DNA of 64,000 nt. Origin: Symsagittifera roscoffensis (Eukaryota > Xenacoelomorpha > Acoela > Convolutidae). The notes under the pieces are model-generated. The model was not told where the DNA came from and did no database searches. It worked only from the letters and a program-made list of their open reading frames with translations. The DNA lies in contig NC_087063.1 in the NCBI RefSeq assembly GCF_963678635.1, positions 73,429,617-73,493,616 of the forward strand, in the 5' to 3' direction. Shown here in pieces: positions 41,085 through 56,000 of the stretch (its first letter is position 1; each line of letters opens with the position of its first letter). The translations under genes were made by a program, and so were the position numbers.

Positions 41085-44000
41085 GTGAGCTAAGTTGTTG
41101 TTGTAGTTGTTAAGTAGTGTGTCGAAGGCGGTCGATACCTTCCAAAATGCACTAAAAATTGCATTTTCACACATATTTTATACCAAATTTGGTTATTCTG
41201 GGGTTTGGACAGAGCTAAATCAATTTGGAAAATATTCAAAAAATCTTCAAAAATAATATTCAACATTTCAGCTTGTCAAAAAAATCCTGTGCGAGCCACT
41301 GTTGTTGCTGCTGCTATTTGAGTTTTTTTTTTTAAAATAGTAGATCGTAGTTTTTTGGATCTACTTTTAATCTCCCCTTCCCTCTTCTTGGAGAAAGGAG
41401 GAGATTCCCTGGGTAGATTATTCAGCCAAATAAGCAGAATTCTCATTCAACCAGAATTAAAGCTCCAAGAATTATAAAGTCAAATTGCAACAGCTGTTAA
41501 ATGTTAAATTAAGGAACAAATACTCCCTTGTATTGTATTGGACGACAATAAATTCTATTTTAAATTAGAAGGGCGGAGATTCTTGAGTAGACACGATAGC
41601 GGGGGATTGTTCAGTAGATTCATTTTTGTTTTTACTTTTCAATAGTTTTTGTTTTCATTTCAGCCTTGCTAGCTTGAATTGTTTATCACATACTTCGGCT
41701 GATTTATTTTTTTAATATTCGATGAACGTAGTTCAGACTCTTATATATCCGCGATGATGTTTTTTTCGTAATTTTTTCCGGAAAAGTCTTTCAAGTTTTC
41801 GTGCTCAATTTTACTTTTTCGCGGTTTGACCTTTTCTGTTTAAGTTCAGTTCATTTTCTTTGTTAAAAGGAAGACAATTTCCACTACCGAACAGCAAAAG
41901 TGTAAAGATCACAAAAAAGTGATCGGCTTCTAATTTCGAAAATGGAAACTCATTATCAGACTTCCCAGCAAAACAAAAACTTTACTTAAGATTGAGTTTT
42001 CTCAAATTGGGTTAATTTTAACAAAAAAAGTGTCCATCATAAATTGTTCTACAAATTCACAGAGCTTTAAGACCATCTATTTTTTTCTTCAAAATGGTTA
42101 AGCGAAAACGTAGCCGATAGACAGTTGGAAATGAGTCAATGAACGCAAGTAAACAGAAAATACTGAAAATAGATGGTCTTAAAGCTCTTTGAATTTCTAG
42201 AACAATTTATGATAGGCACTTTTTTGATAAAATTAACCCAATTTGAGAAAACTGGATCATTGGAGAATTTTTTGCCGTGATTAATTTTGTTCGCATTTTT
42301 TAAAATTTTTTTTGGCTCATCTCGTGGAGGCCTCGCGCAGGAAGTTTGGAGCAACAGATATATCTTGACTGTTTGTATTTTAAATCTAATCTTTGGAAGT
42401 TTGGCCTCCGCCTGTTGGAAGTTTGGAGCAACAGATATATCTTGACTGTTTGTATTTTAAATCTAATCGTTCTAATCGAAGTAGTTTTTTCCCGACACTT
42501 CCCGACTCAAAGGTTTTGGTTTTGATTTTAATTTAAAGGTTTATTCGATTTTGGTTTGTGTTATATTGCTAATTGTTTCAGATGTTGGACGAAAAATATT
42601 ATGTTTTAAATGCTAAGGGAGAATTTTTAACTTCGATTTTCAAAATTTTCATGCTCAGGTTTTTAAGACATCATTTTTTTTCAGAGCCACGGTTTTATCG
42701 GCAGAATTACCGCTTTCTAAATTTTGCCTTAATCTTGTTCCATATTGAGTTTATCTTTGAAAAGCTTTTTACACCGAAGACTTTAGTCAAGGTGTTATGG
42801 TATCGTGTAACGGGTTTTTTTTTTTAATGTTGTCTGTTGTCAAGTGTCGACAAATAACGTCCACAGTTATCAATTATCATGTGGGCTGGACTATATCGCG
42901 CTATGTCACGTGATTGCGTATGTTTGTTTCTTTATTTGTTCATCTTTATTTATTTAATTATCTGTTCTTCTATTTATTTAATTATGTTTAGTTTGCTTAT
43001 ATTTATTTATAATTTATGTATGTACATATTTATTTTTGTTTATTTTTATCACGTGTTTTGTTTATTTATTTAATTATTCTTTCTTTCATTTAGTTTTGCT
43101 TTTATTATTAATATAGTAAAATTTTGGTGTATACATGTGTTAGTACGATTTTTAGTTCTAGAAGTGTTATTTTATGATCTTCGTTGATATATCAAAAATT
43201 TAACCTATACATGTGTTAGTACGATTTTTAGTTCTAGAACTGTTATTTCAGGCTCTTTCTCGATATAGCAAAATTTTGGTGTACACATGTATTAGTACGA
43301 TTTTTTGTTCTAGAACTGTTATTCTTCAATTATTAGTTGTTCAAGTTGTTTGGTTTTTGCTTCAGTTTTTATGCCTTCGGTGTATTGCGCGTAGCGCCTA
43401 TGTTTTAAAAATGGTTTTAAATGAACTTTATTTTACGATAATTTATGTTTGAGTGCTACAGTTAATTTTCAGTCAGAAAAATAAAATTATGATGCAAATT
43501 TTTAGCCATTTCCCATAATTCTAATCTTATTGTTTCGGCCACCTTGTATTCAGATGTGCAGTTCAATTTTTATATCAGATAGAGTCTTTGATATATCATA
43601 TTATGGCTCTTTCAATCGTGATTCGATAAACATCAGAATTATTAAATAAAAAAGAAAAACAGCATCATTATGGAGATTCTATGGAGGCCAAAACTCCAGC
43701 AATATAGTTTTCGTTCTGAGATTTTAAATCGCGATTACAATCATTCTAACCAAATCTGTTTGTTGGAGACTTCCTTATTTTTGTCTAGAACTGGCTGTTC
43801 TTTTCCTTTTTAGTGGACAGCTAGGAGTTGAGTTTCAGAAATTGTTGAATATAAAACTAACTCATTGTTTTGGAAATAGAGTTAACCTTTGGGTTTTTCA
43901 ATCGGGTACTAGACTTTTTTCCCTTAAATAGTTTTGTTCACAGAATGGTCAAAATTAGAACTGGTATATTTAGGTTCAGTTCATAATTGATTCAAATTTC

Positions 44001-47000
44001 TTAGCGTTTGCGGCACAATTTATCTGGAGGTAACGCATACACCTGGTACAGCAAAGGTCCTTGGTAGAAATCTGACAGAACTTGTTTTTTTCAACGGGAA
44101 AAATTATGTTTCAGAAAAAGTGTCGGCTAATTATTTGTCGGCTTAGATGTCACATCGTAGAATTGTTTTTTTTTGCAGTACGCATTGCACATTGTAGTTG
44201 ATTGTAATGTTTTGATTTATTGCTTTTTGAATTTCACTAGCCTCGACTTACGTATATTTTGTTTTTTCGGCTTATATTTTATCGGTTTATGTTTCTTCCA
44301 TTTTCTGTATTTCCAGCAAAAGATAATTTTTATGCTCTTTTGTTCTCACAAAATTTTCTGATATAAATTGGTTTGTTGGTCCGGTCAATAGTTTCGTTAC
44401 AATTTTTGTCGGCATACTGGCCGGGGGTTTTACTTCTATATTTTTTTTAATTTGAAGAGCGTTGAAATAGTTCGTAGTTTCCTGATTTTTAAACACGCCA
44501 AAAGTTTTTGTTCGAAAAGAAAAGTTTTTTGAATTTAAAAAATTGCGTCAAGTTTTCAGTTTTTGAGAATACCAGGTTTCTGATTTATTTTTATCTAAAA
44601 AAGCGTGGAATTAATTGTAGTTTTAATTTATCGGTGTTTTATAGGGTTCAGCAATTTGATTTTGAATCCATACAAGTTGATGGCGTAGCGTATTGTTTTC
44701 ATACGTCAAAATTGTTCGAAAAGTTTAACGTGAGTATTTTGTCCGCAAAGATACATGACAAATGTCGCACCAGATTCAGCAGTGCGTTTTTCAGCTTAAG
44801 TTTTTGAAAATAATGAAGTTTCTTATTTTTTATTTCCTTTACAGGCATTTTTGTCTTATTTTATGTTTTCTTGTTTTGTACTGATGCAGTTGTCTTAAAG
44901 TTGCGTATCAAGTTCGTATTTCATAAATTTGATGTAATTAGGTTTTTGTTGTAAGTTATCAGTTTCTTTTCTGATTTTCTGCCTGTTATTTTACGAGGAA
45001 ATTATTTGAATTTAGCGTTCTTTTTTTTCTAACTTTTTTCTTTTTTTTTTCTCTCAAGGTAAAGCAAGTTTTCCTGTTGATGTTTATAGTCATTTTTTCC
45101 TGTAGGATATGCAATTTGCATACTGGCAAGATTTTAAGCAAAGTGTTTTTAAGAGTACATTTTAAAACTTAAGGATCTCGATTTTTTTGCTAATTTTTTT
45201 CTGAGCGTTTTTCTCTATTGGTTATGAAAAAGAAATGAATGGAATTTGCGTAACCCGAATCCTTGTTATGTTTTAGGCTATTGATTTTCGTAACAATCGC
45301 AATGGAGTGTTTTTAAATGTTTTGAGCCTACGATTTTTTCAACAGAACTCATTATAGTTTTTCACTTTTCATTCGAGACACCTTTTATATTTTTTGCATT
45401 TTTGTATCGCAAGTGGCGCAAAGCTCAGCTTCACCTCTGTGTTCTTTTATTTGTAATGACATCTTTTGTGTTTTTGCTCAGTTCACGCTTTTGTACATTG
45501 ATCATGGCGGTTTCATGATATATTTTTTTAATTTTCCACGAATTTCAAGCGTTTTGCTTCTTACGGCAACAATGAATAAAATTGAATCGTATGCTGTTTT
45601 AAAATTGTCACAGAATATCTTGTTCTATCATTTGGTCCAATTTTATTTGAATATATCACTTCTATTTTCAATATCGAAAAAGTTTCTAGTTTGTTGTTGC
45701 TTACAAATGCTGTATCTTGAAGCAAAAGCACCTCTGTTATTATTTAAAGAAAAAGCTGGTGATTAATAAACGAAAAAATATCTTCCTGAAACTTATATTG
45801 GCGTTTGATCAAAATAGTTTCTGTTAAATAAACCCAGAAGAAAACATTTTTATTCCAAATTTGGGTGATTGTAGCTCCCAAAAGGTGTATGCTGAACCAT
45901 AGAGCATTTTTGTTACTTATGAGCTAGATTGTATTTAGGCGTGTAAATAAACAGAAACCTGCAAAATATAACAAGGGGTCAACAGTGAATCGCTGTAAAG
46001 CTGAACACCTAAGTTATCTTTCCCCTGATCAATAAACAGCGTTCTAATCAATTCGAGCATTGATTTTTTTTGGATCCTGTGGATTCCTGCAGCTATCCAC
46101 CACCTACGGTGTCTAGAAAAGAACCTCATCCCAATCAATACATAATTCAACGGTTAATCGGACTAGTATGCAAATAGTGGCTGGATATAGTACCGGGGGA
46201 GCGGTGGTGAAGCGGTTAGGTCTCCGCCTATCAATCGAAAGGTCGGATGTTCGAGGCTCACCATGGTCAGTGCTCGTTGCTTGAGGGTGAGGCAACATTA
46301 CCCAGACCAGAAAAGTAACCAAAAAAATTGCATGTAGTTCTTAAGCAGGGGCACAACAGCGGTTCGCCGTGATGAGCTGTACAGCTCGTATATTGGTCCA
46401 TTCCCTTGTGGATAAATGGTCTTAAATGAGCTAATCAAAATTTAGTACCGAATTATCTCCTTGTATAATATGGATGAGAGGATTTTTGTTAAAGTGCGCA
46501 GTGTTTTATTCTGACTTGTCGTGGGTGCTTTTAATGATGATTGTGATGTGATGTGATGTGTTGTGTATGGTCAGGTGTGTGGGCAGTGGCTGTGACACTC
46601 ACATTCTGAGGGAGGACATAGCCAGTGTGGCGGAGAGAGCGGTGACCATGGCTGACACCTGCAGTGACCTTATCGCACCCCATATCCGAAACGAGGTACA
46701 CGCTACATAGATGGCTTCTTATTAAACACCGTTTTAATGAACGCCGTTTTTAGGCTTAAAAAACCTTGAGTTTTGAAGGTTGTTTGAATTTCATTTGATC
46801 GATTTTGCCTCGATTGAATTGAAGTTGAAAACTTAAGAACTCCTGGAAGGCGTAGAAACAAATCAGGCACAGTAAACATCCACCTATGCACACGACCACC
46901 CCAACTTCACTCTTTACCCAACAAGAAAGTAGACTAAATAAAATGATGGAGCCGAAACAGATTCATTTTGTTTGTTTTTATGCGCTGTAAATTGGTATGC

Positions 47001-50000
47001 TGATACCTTGTCGTGGAAAATCATTCAACATAAAGCCCACTTTTCAGTGTATGTATTAGTTTACAAATGTCGCGTTGAGCGGAGAAACATTTTATGTAAA
47101 TTGACAAATATCTTACGAATAATCTCTGATATGAAAACAATTTATTATTATTATTACTCTTATGCGATGAGCAAGCGTTATCAAACTGGAATATAGACTT
47201 TTATAAACGCCAAACTGACCGGACCTGTTTTTTTTAACGGAAAGTAGTACGTTTCAAAAAAATTTTCGGCTTTTTATTGTCTGCTTATGTTTTGTTGGCT
47301 TAGTTGCCACAAGATTTATAAAAAATTTTTTTTACATTATAGTTGCTTTTAGTGTTCTGATTAACCTCTGGTATTTGTAATTTTACTAAAATTGACTTCG
47401 TATATATATATTTTTCCGAGCAAATGATTTCGGCCTATTTTTTATTGGCGTAGTGACCTAATTTCGAGTCTTTTCAACGGAAACATGTTTTTTATGCTCA
47501 CCTCTGGATCGAGCAAAATGCTTAATTTCTTAATTGATAATTAATAAATTTCTGAAGTTTTTCATGATAACAATTTTTTTGGCTTGATAGGTTTCAGCGT
47601 ATATTGTATCAGCTTATTAGCCTCATATTGCGTCTTTCGACACGCGAAAAAAGTTTTGTGTGTGCGTGTCTGTGTTTTAAGTCTTCATGTTTTTTGATTT
47701 TTTTTTTGGCTTTTTTCTTTTCCTTTTTTTTGGTTTAATAGGTTTATATTATATCGGTTTAGTGTCTTCATATTGTTGCTTTTGACGTGCAAATATAGTG
47801 TCTGAATTCTTGTTGATTTTGTTTTAGCCTTAAAGGGTTTCTGACAAGGTATTTTCGGCTTTGTTACCGCTGGTTACATTATCTTACGATGCTTATTACA
47901 CATTCTATTGTCGTGTCATGTTTTTGTTTCAAAACTAGCCGTATTCATTTTAATAGATATAGTTCTTTCGACCTTTTTCATTTTTTCTTTTGTATCTTAA
48001 GTGGTGCGAAGCTCAGCTTCGCCCATGTGTTAAACAATGCAAGCAACTCCAAAGTACAGTTATTGAGCGAGCTGTTTTTGGTACTTTATAACCAAAAGAT
48101 GAACGTCGTTCAGACTCTAATATAGGTAGTGATGATTTTTTTTCTTCAGAAAAAATGTAATATTTTTGTTCGGCTCAATTTTAGTTTTTTTTTGTGGTTT
48201 TACTTTGTTTTTTTTGTAACCAGTTCATTTCTTTTGTTGAAAGGAAGACAAACTCCACTATCGAACAGCAAAAGTGTAAAGATCACGAAAAACGTGATCG
48301 ACTTTTAGTTTCGAAAATGGTATTTAATTTTCAGTTTTCCAGCAAAATAACAGTTTTATTATTGTTCCAGTTTTCTCATTATTATTGGTCCAAAAACTGC
48401 CAATCATTAATAGTTCAAGAAATTCAAAGTGGTTTGAGGTTACTTAAGTTGTGATGATTCGCTCTTTTGCTACTAATTTTTGAACAATTCATCTAAACTA
48501 CCAATTTTGGCGTCAATTTACGGTTTTTTATTGATAATCATGTGATGATTAATAATTCATGTCATGAACAAAGGGCATCTTTTTTCTTTGAAGATCGAAA
48601 GTTGAGGTTTTTATAAAAACAAGTCCGTTTTTTTTTCCTGTTTACTTGCGTTCATTGACTCTTTTCCAACTTTCTGTTGGCTCTAATTGATTATTGTGTG
48701 AACGATGATGACCTGTTTAGTGTCTGTTGCTACATCCGCACTACCGCCTCTTAGGAACTATGATGACCGGGTGCATTGAATTGTTGGAGCAGGAGGTGAA
48801 TCGGATGCACCACATGACCAAACGATATCCTGACCCAGAAGTGAGTACACAACTTACTACTTTTAAACCAGTATGTTAGACGTGATACAATACAAACGAA
48901 AATCTTGATCCCAAGTAAAAAAAATGCCAATTATTGTTTTCGTATGGTTGTTTAATTCAACCTATAATCCTGTCTGTCGCATAATCTTATATAGTATAAA
49001 ATTCTTTTTATTACATATAATGTGTCATCGTATATCGTACAAGTACAAAACACTAACTCAAATAACATCATTCATATGCCGTTTTTCACTCCTCCCACAT
49101 GTATTTTTTTATATATTAATTTTTAATGCTATTATGGCAAACTTTTTATTTTCACATTAGTTATTAATGCTATTATGGCTAATTGCGTGATAAAACGGTA
49201 TGAGGTATGGAGAAATTTGTTCACAATAGTTTTTTATTGAGAAAAACGTTTTTTTATTTATATAAATTAAATGCGATTGCGTATTATGTTTCCTGGAGAA
49301 TTTCAGTTTAGATTTTCTGCAGCTCAGTTATTTTTTGTACTGCACCGCAAAAGATGCAAAATCCGCTTGACCTCTGTTCTGATCTTGACAAAAAGTGAAC
49401 TATCAGCTTAAGCTATGATTTTTAAAATTTTAATATCACTCTTGGGAGAAAATATAATATTTAAAAGAAAAGAAAAAATATAGTTATTAGGGAATAAACA
49501 ATCCTTGAATTAATTTGATGCTTTATAGGCATGTCTGTACATATTGCTTATGTAGTTCCTCCCATGCTTAATGATAACAAAAGGGCAATAACTTTGCGTT
49601 TTTACTACAAATGCTCAGATCTCAGTAGCTATTTTATGGTACACATAGGTACCCCAGGCTATTGGACTTGTTTATAAACAAAGAGTCCAGACTGCGCTTA
49701 TGTATTTTTTGAAGGCCCTACGGGATCGTTAAAGACACAATTAGAGTCATTCATGTCCGGTGTTTTTCCGAAGACTCTTCAAAGACACCAAATCAATCTA
49801 CCATCTGCAAAAAATGACCTCCGGTTTTTCTCTTAATGGGCAATGCAATTTTTTTTCAATTTTAATTCGACAGAGCAATTAATGCTTTGCAGGTTTAATC
49901 AAAACTATCTATTTTGGCTTCTTTAGGCGATTTGAACGAAATTAGCGACATTGATTTGCTTGAATTAAATGTGAATTTTCAGACCCATTCGCAAAACTGC

Positions 50001-53000
50001 CATTTTATTGCTACAAATTTTATTGCATGCGGCGGTAATGCGTTCAAAGGCTAGTTTTAATCAGTGTTTACATTGAATCCAGGCTGTTGTCTATTTGAAA
50101 TTTGAATTCAAACAAACTGCAACCTAAGAGGCTTCTAAATTTGAATTTTTGGGTCTAAGTAAATGAGAACTCCACAGTTGATAACGATTTTAATAGCCGA
50201 TTTGTCTGAAAAACTCAGACCAAACTAAGAAAATGTTGGTGTTTATTGCGTTGAAAGACATTTTTTATCAATATTTGGTAAATGTTTCCCTTAGAACGGA
50301 GCTTTCAAAGTGTAAACTAGGAAGTTTAATCATAGATTGATATGGTAATTAGGCTCTGTTGTTGCACTTTTTATTTCTTAACGTTTTTAACGTCTATTAA
50401 TTCTTTGTAAACGACGTATTATATGCCGCTTAGGTTCAGGACAGCGGCAACGAAATGCATTTGTTTGTTCATTTGCATATTTGCCTTATTTTGTGCAAAA
50501 TTGATCTACTTACCGACTTTTGCCATTGATTTGCAGAAAGCAATATCTGTTGATATTGTTTGTAAAAACTTAACAAGGCTGCGTGTATATTAGGGCAAAG
50601 CCGCGAATGTTCCGACTGCCGTTTATTTGGTCTTCAATTTTTTGGCAAGGAAATTTTTGATAAAACATAAATTTTGGACCGTCAATATCAAATGTTAGGT
50701 GTTACTGATTGAGTCGTTACTGAAAACATCACTAAAAAAATTTGCCTGCTTTCAATTCGGAAAATTTTGGTGTGCGGGATGATGATTCGTTTAACGTTCT
50801 CAGCATCATTGTTAGTCTTATATACTCGCGCCCGCGCTTATATACTCGCTTAAAACCACGTAGATTCCAGGTTCGATCCCCACTCAACATTTTTTTAAGA
50901 AAATGTTGAATAAAAAAAATTCCGAAGCATATAGATTCCTCACTTTCTTCAAAAGTCGAACAATCAGGTTTTTGGTTAATTTTTAAGAGTAATGAACGCA
51001 GTGAAGGAAAAATTCTTGAAAATATTGATCCTTTTAGCTATATATATATGCACTTTTTGAGTTCAATTGAAATTCATCTGCTGAAAGTGACGTAAATAGC
51101 ACTCTCTAAATACAAACGTTCAAATGGCGCGAAAATTCGTGAAGGATTTCTAGTTTCGAAAGTGGCATTTAATTTGTAGATTTCCAGCGGAATAAAAACT
51201 TTACCTGTTGATCCAGTTTTCTTAAGCTGGGTTAATGATATCAAAAAAGCGGCAATCATAAATTGAAGGGCATCTATTTTTTTCTTTGAAATTCGAAAGC
51301 TGAGATTTTTCAAGAAAGTCAGTGTTTTTTTTATGTTCATTTGCGTTCATTACTCTTTTCCAATCTTCGATTGGCTATGTTTCATTTAAGAAGAGTTTTA
51401 GAAGAACGCATGATTGATTGGTTCTTTTCATTGATTTCATTTTCCGGGTGTATTAGAGCATCAGAAGGTCATTTTTGTGCATCGTTACAATTCTAAGTGC
51501 TATATTTTAACCGAGTTTGTTGATCTTTTGAACGAGACTCACTTTTTAGGTTTTCGATTTAAGGATAGAAGATGTTTGTTTTGTCTATGACCTTAGTTCC
51601 ATTCTTGGTTCCAATTGGTTTCGATAATTTCTGAAATTTTATGTGCCGTCTTTCAAGTTCCATTTGTCAAGCCAATTGTTTAGATCGGTTACGTAAAATT
51701 GAATCACTTTTCCAAATTCTGAGGTGTAACAGAAATATCATCTGCATATAATTTTAATTTGTAAGTTATTCACTGATGGAAAGGGTTATAGACAGATGAA
51801 AAGGGCATGAAAAGAATGGGCAAAAAGACAACTCATAGAGGCAAACCTTGTTTCGTTTGTCGCGGTTTTCATTACATATATGTTGCGTCGCCTTGAATTT
51901 AATCTTTGTGCTGATCGGTACAAGAATTTTCTGGAGCACGCAGAATTTTCTGGAGCACGTTACCATTGCGTCCAAATATCTTTTCGCTTATTTTTTCTGC
52001 GCTGGGATATGTTACCTCACTTTCACACTGGGATATATTCGCATCATCGCATCACTTCTGTGTTGGGATATATCGGCCGCGCGCACCGCACAAAAGAAGC
52101 GCTCAATTTAGAGCTTTAAAATGAAATTTTTAGTCAATTCGTGTTTTGACACTAAAATGATAATTGGTTTCAAGTTAATCTTATATATTAAATGAAAGTC
52201 GGAATGCGCTATGGACGCAATGTTTAACTGAACACAGCTTAAGAATTATTGGGAGACAATGTTTAAAAGGAATATCGAGCTTAACGCTCAAGTATCATTC
52301 AGAGAAACCATCAGGGGAAGATAAACTCGGTCCAAATTCAAGGCTAGACAATACCTGTCTAATTCTTGTCCAAAATTTTCCGTTTACAGATTCATTTCAG
52401 TCTGGAACGAATCACTTCAAAACAGCAACCTCCACGCTAAGAAAAAAATTTTGCGAACCGATTCGGTCTATGATATAAATTGAAATATTTTGAAATTTCA
52501 TAACTTCAATAGCTTGCTAAGAAAAACTTGAAGTTTTTCGCAAACCGACTCAATCTCTGAATTAATATGAAAAAGTTCAAAATTTCATAGCTTTGAATGC
52601 TTGCTTAGAAAAATTAAAGCTTTTGGCTAACCGATTCAGTCTAATAAATAATTTGAAAATTTTCAAAAAAACTCATCGGTTGAGTGACTCTAAATAAAAA
52701 ACTTTTCGCTATCCGCTTCTCTTAGAAAAACTTGAACTTTTCACGCACTGATTTGTCCATAAAATAATTTGAAATAATTCAAAGTTTCATAGCTTGCATG
52801 AAAATATCAAAAAATTTCATCATTCGATTCGATCTACGAATTTACTTGAAATATTTCACAACTTGAATAGCTTGCTAGGAAAAACTGAAACTTGATCGAA
52901 ACGGATTCGGTCGATGAAATAGCTGTATATTTTTCATAGCTTGAATAGCTTGCTCAAGAAAAACATAAGTTTTTGGTGAACCGATTCGGTCTAAGAATTA

Positions 53001-56000
53001 AGTTCAAGTGTTTTAAAGCTTAAGCTAAATATCTAGCATAGCAAAACTTGTTACTTTTTTTACCTATCACTTTGATCTCTGAAGTATCTTGAGTTATTTC
53101 AAAGTTTCATCGCTTGATTGACTCCAATGGAAAAACTTCAAGTTTTTCCTATCCGATTAACTTCATGAAATAATTTCAGAAAATCAATGTTTCATTGATT
53201 GAATGGCTTCAAATTAAATTTTATTTTTTTCGCTATCCGATTTGCTGTATTTTCAAAGATTTATAGCTTGCATAGAAAACTCGAGTTTTAGAAAAACGAT
53301 TTGGTCTATGAAGTAGCTTGAAACATTTCATATAGCTTGAAACATTTGCTTTAGAAAAACATTACCTTTTCGTGAACCGATTCGTTCAACTAAAAATGTT
53401 GAAGTATTTCAAAGCTTAAATCTAATAGCTTGCATAGCAAAACTTGGATTTTTGCTAATCAATTTGATCTTTCGAGTAATTTGAAGTATTTCAAAGTTCC
53501 ATCGCTTTATTGGCTCCAAAAGAAAAACTTGAAGTTTATGCCATATGAAATAGTTTGAAGTGTTTCAAAGCTTAAATTTAATAGCTTGCATAGCAAAACT
53601 TGGATTTTTTCTAAATAATTTGATCTTTCAAATAACTTGAAGTATTAAAAAGTTCCATAGCTTGATTGGCTCCAACAGAAAAACTTAAAGTTTTTGCCAT
53701 ATGAAATAGTTTGAAGTGTTTCAAAGCTTAAATCTAATAGCTTGTATAGCGAAACTTGGTTTTTTGCTAATAAATTTGATCTACAGAAAAACTTGAAATA
53801 TTTCAAGGTTCAATCGCTTGTTGAACCTAAATGCCTAATTTTAATGGTTTCTTTTTGATTTGGGTTTTAATTTTGGATGGAGGTAATGAAGACATTTAAA
53901 TAGCTCGTAATAGTTTTGTCTTTGAAGAGTGGATGAACATAGTGATGACTTTGTATAGGTACTGATGAAGAAAAAGTCTTGAAATTTGTTGAAGCTCAAA
54001 TTTGATTTTTCGTTATTTGGCTTTGATTTTTTAAGTTCAGTTCATTTCCTTTGCTTAAAAGAAGGCAAATTCCACGATCGAACAGTAAAATTGTAAAGGT
54101 CACGAACAACGTCATTCATTGACTTCTAAATTTGAAAGTGGATTTTAGTTTTCAGATTTCACGGCGGAATAACAATTTTAGATATTTATCCTTTTTTCTC
54201 GAATTGTTTTAATCTTATCAATTAAATGTCAATCAAGTGGCATGAAATTTAAAAACCATTAAGGCCAAATATTTTTTAGTTTTTGTTTCGAATCTTAAAG
54301 TTTTTTTGTTTTAAATTAAGTCAGTTTACTGTATTGTTGCTTTCATTGTCTCTTCCAAGTGTCTGTAGGCTATGTTTTTTTTTGTCAGAGCAATCAGCAT
54401 CAGAGCCTAAAATTCCTTGGTTATTAGCTAAAAAAGAAATGCACGAAAATATTATTTTCAGTTTTGTGAAAGTGTTCAATTTCAACACAACCAGCAGCTA
54501 GATAGAGTACCGTTTGATCCGAATTTCTGAGTTGGAGTTGATTTCATCAAAATATGCTATTTAAATGGCTATCAAGTATTTTTTTGCTCCCTGTAGTTTT
54601 CTAGTTCTTGGCTACTTAGGCGCTATTTTAACCTGTTCATTTGAAGGGCCTGAAGGCCAATCTAATTGAATATGTCTCATGGTGTCAAATTCTATTTGCT
54701 CTGATAATAGGCTGAATTTGAGCTGAAGTACCCTGCTGGCTGATAAGTTGCGCCCTTGCTTTGCTGATTGCAAGTAACTGAAACTAAGTTCCCGTTACTG
54801 TTAAATGAATCGCAATTGCTGTCAAATTTCTTATTTGGCCCAAGTGTTCATTTTCAGGATAAAAATTGTTCGAATTCTCCTTTAAGTGGTCGAACTTAAC
54901 TGTTGAAACGGAAATTGAGCACTGAATTAGTGGGTTTCTACATTCCCTGAGGCCTGAGCTTGTCAATATTTATACGCCACTTTCTGTAACGAATTTGTAG
55001 CTCTAGCTACGGGGTTCATTCAAAATGCAAATAGCAAAAATTGGTAGCTAAGTTCAACTTGAACGAAATAACTTCGCACACTTGAAACAGAAGGAGAGGA
55101 AATTATAGTTGGTAAAGACACTCCAAATCACTTTCGTTATCTTTGTTTTGGTTGTTTTTCTTCGATTTGAAAAGATAAATTTTTAATTCGGTGCTCTGTG
55201 TCTCCTCTTAAATTTTATTATTTTCGTGAAGCCTCCAAGCAAAAAAAAATCATTGATTTTCTCTCCTAATTGATTATTTTTGCAAAATGGTTAATTTTGC
55301 GCTGTAATTTTTGATCTGTTTCTTTAAGTGGGACTAGTTCCATGACAGCATTTTCGAAAATACATTATTTAAACTGTCCAAAGCTGACTGATTTTCCAGC
55401 TCATTTCTATCAACTTTTCAATACTTTGTTCTGATTGGCTCAAGAGAAGCGACAAGGAGTGGCTATTAAGTCTTAATATCATAATCGAAAGGTCAGTTGT
55501 TCGAGGCCCACCGCGATCAGAATTCGTTGTTTGAGGGCATAAAGCTATCAGACCAGAAAATAAACAAAATTACATGTAATTGTAAAACAAGGGCACAACA
55601 GAGGCTCTTCGCTGATAGCTGAACAGCTCGTTTGTTCATCCTTTCCCTCGAGGACAAATAGTCTACCTTGACTTATTTTACGTATATTTTTCTGCAAATC
55701 AGATTTTCTGCCAAAAGTTATTTATTGACAAATCAAATTTGTAAGCTGAAAACTGCTTCATCAAGTGATAATTGGGTCTTGGCTGAATCGATTCTGACTC
55801 CATGGGGGGAGCTCTTTTTTCGTGTTTGTGCTGACTTCAAAAATAATAGACTAATTGATTTTTCAAAGGCACCAATTACGCTTGATGAAATCTCAGGTGC
55901 CGAATGAGCCATACAAATTTAACTGAAAACAAATTCCGCTGGGATGCAATTTGTAGACTTAAATCAGACTAATGGCTTTGCTCCATTTCCCTGAAACTGC

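Noticed and set aside
50840-50892. Possible tRNA gene (GGTTCGATCCCC before CACTCAACA)
   Set aside because: Only the B-box half is seen; no A box, cloverleaf or acceptor pairing.
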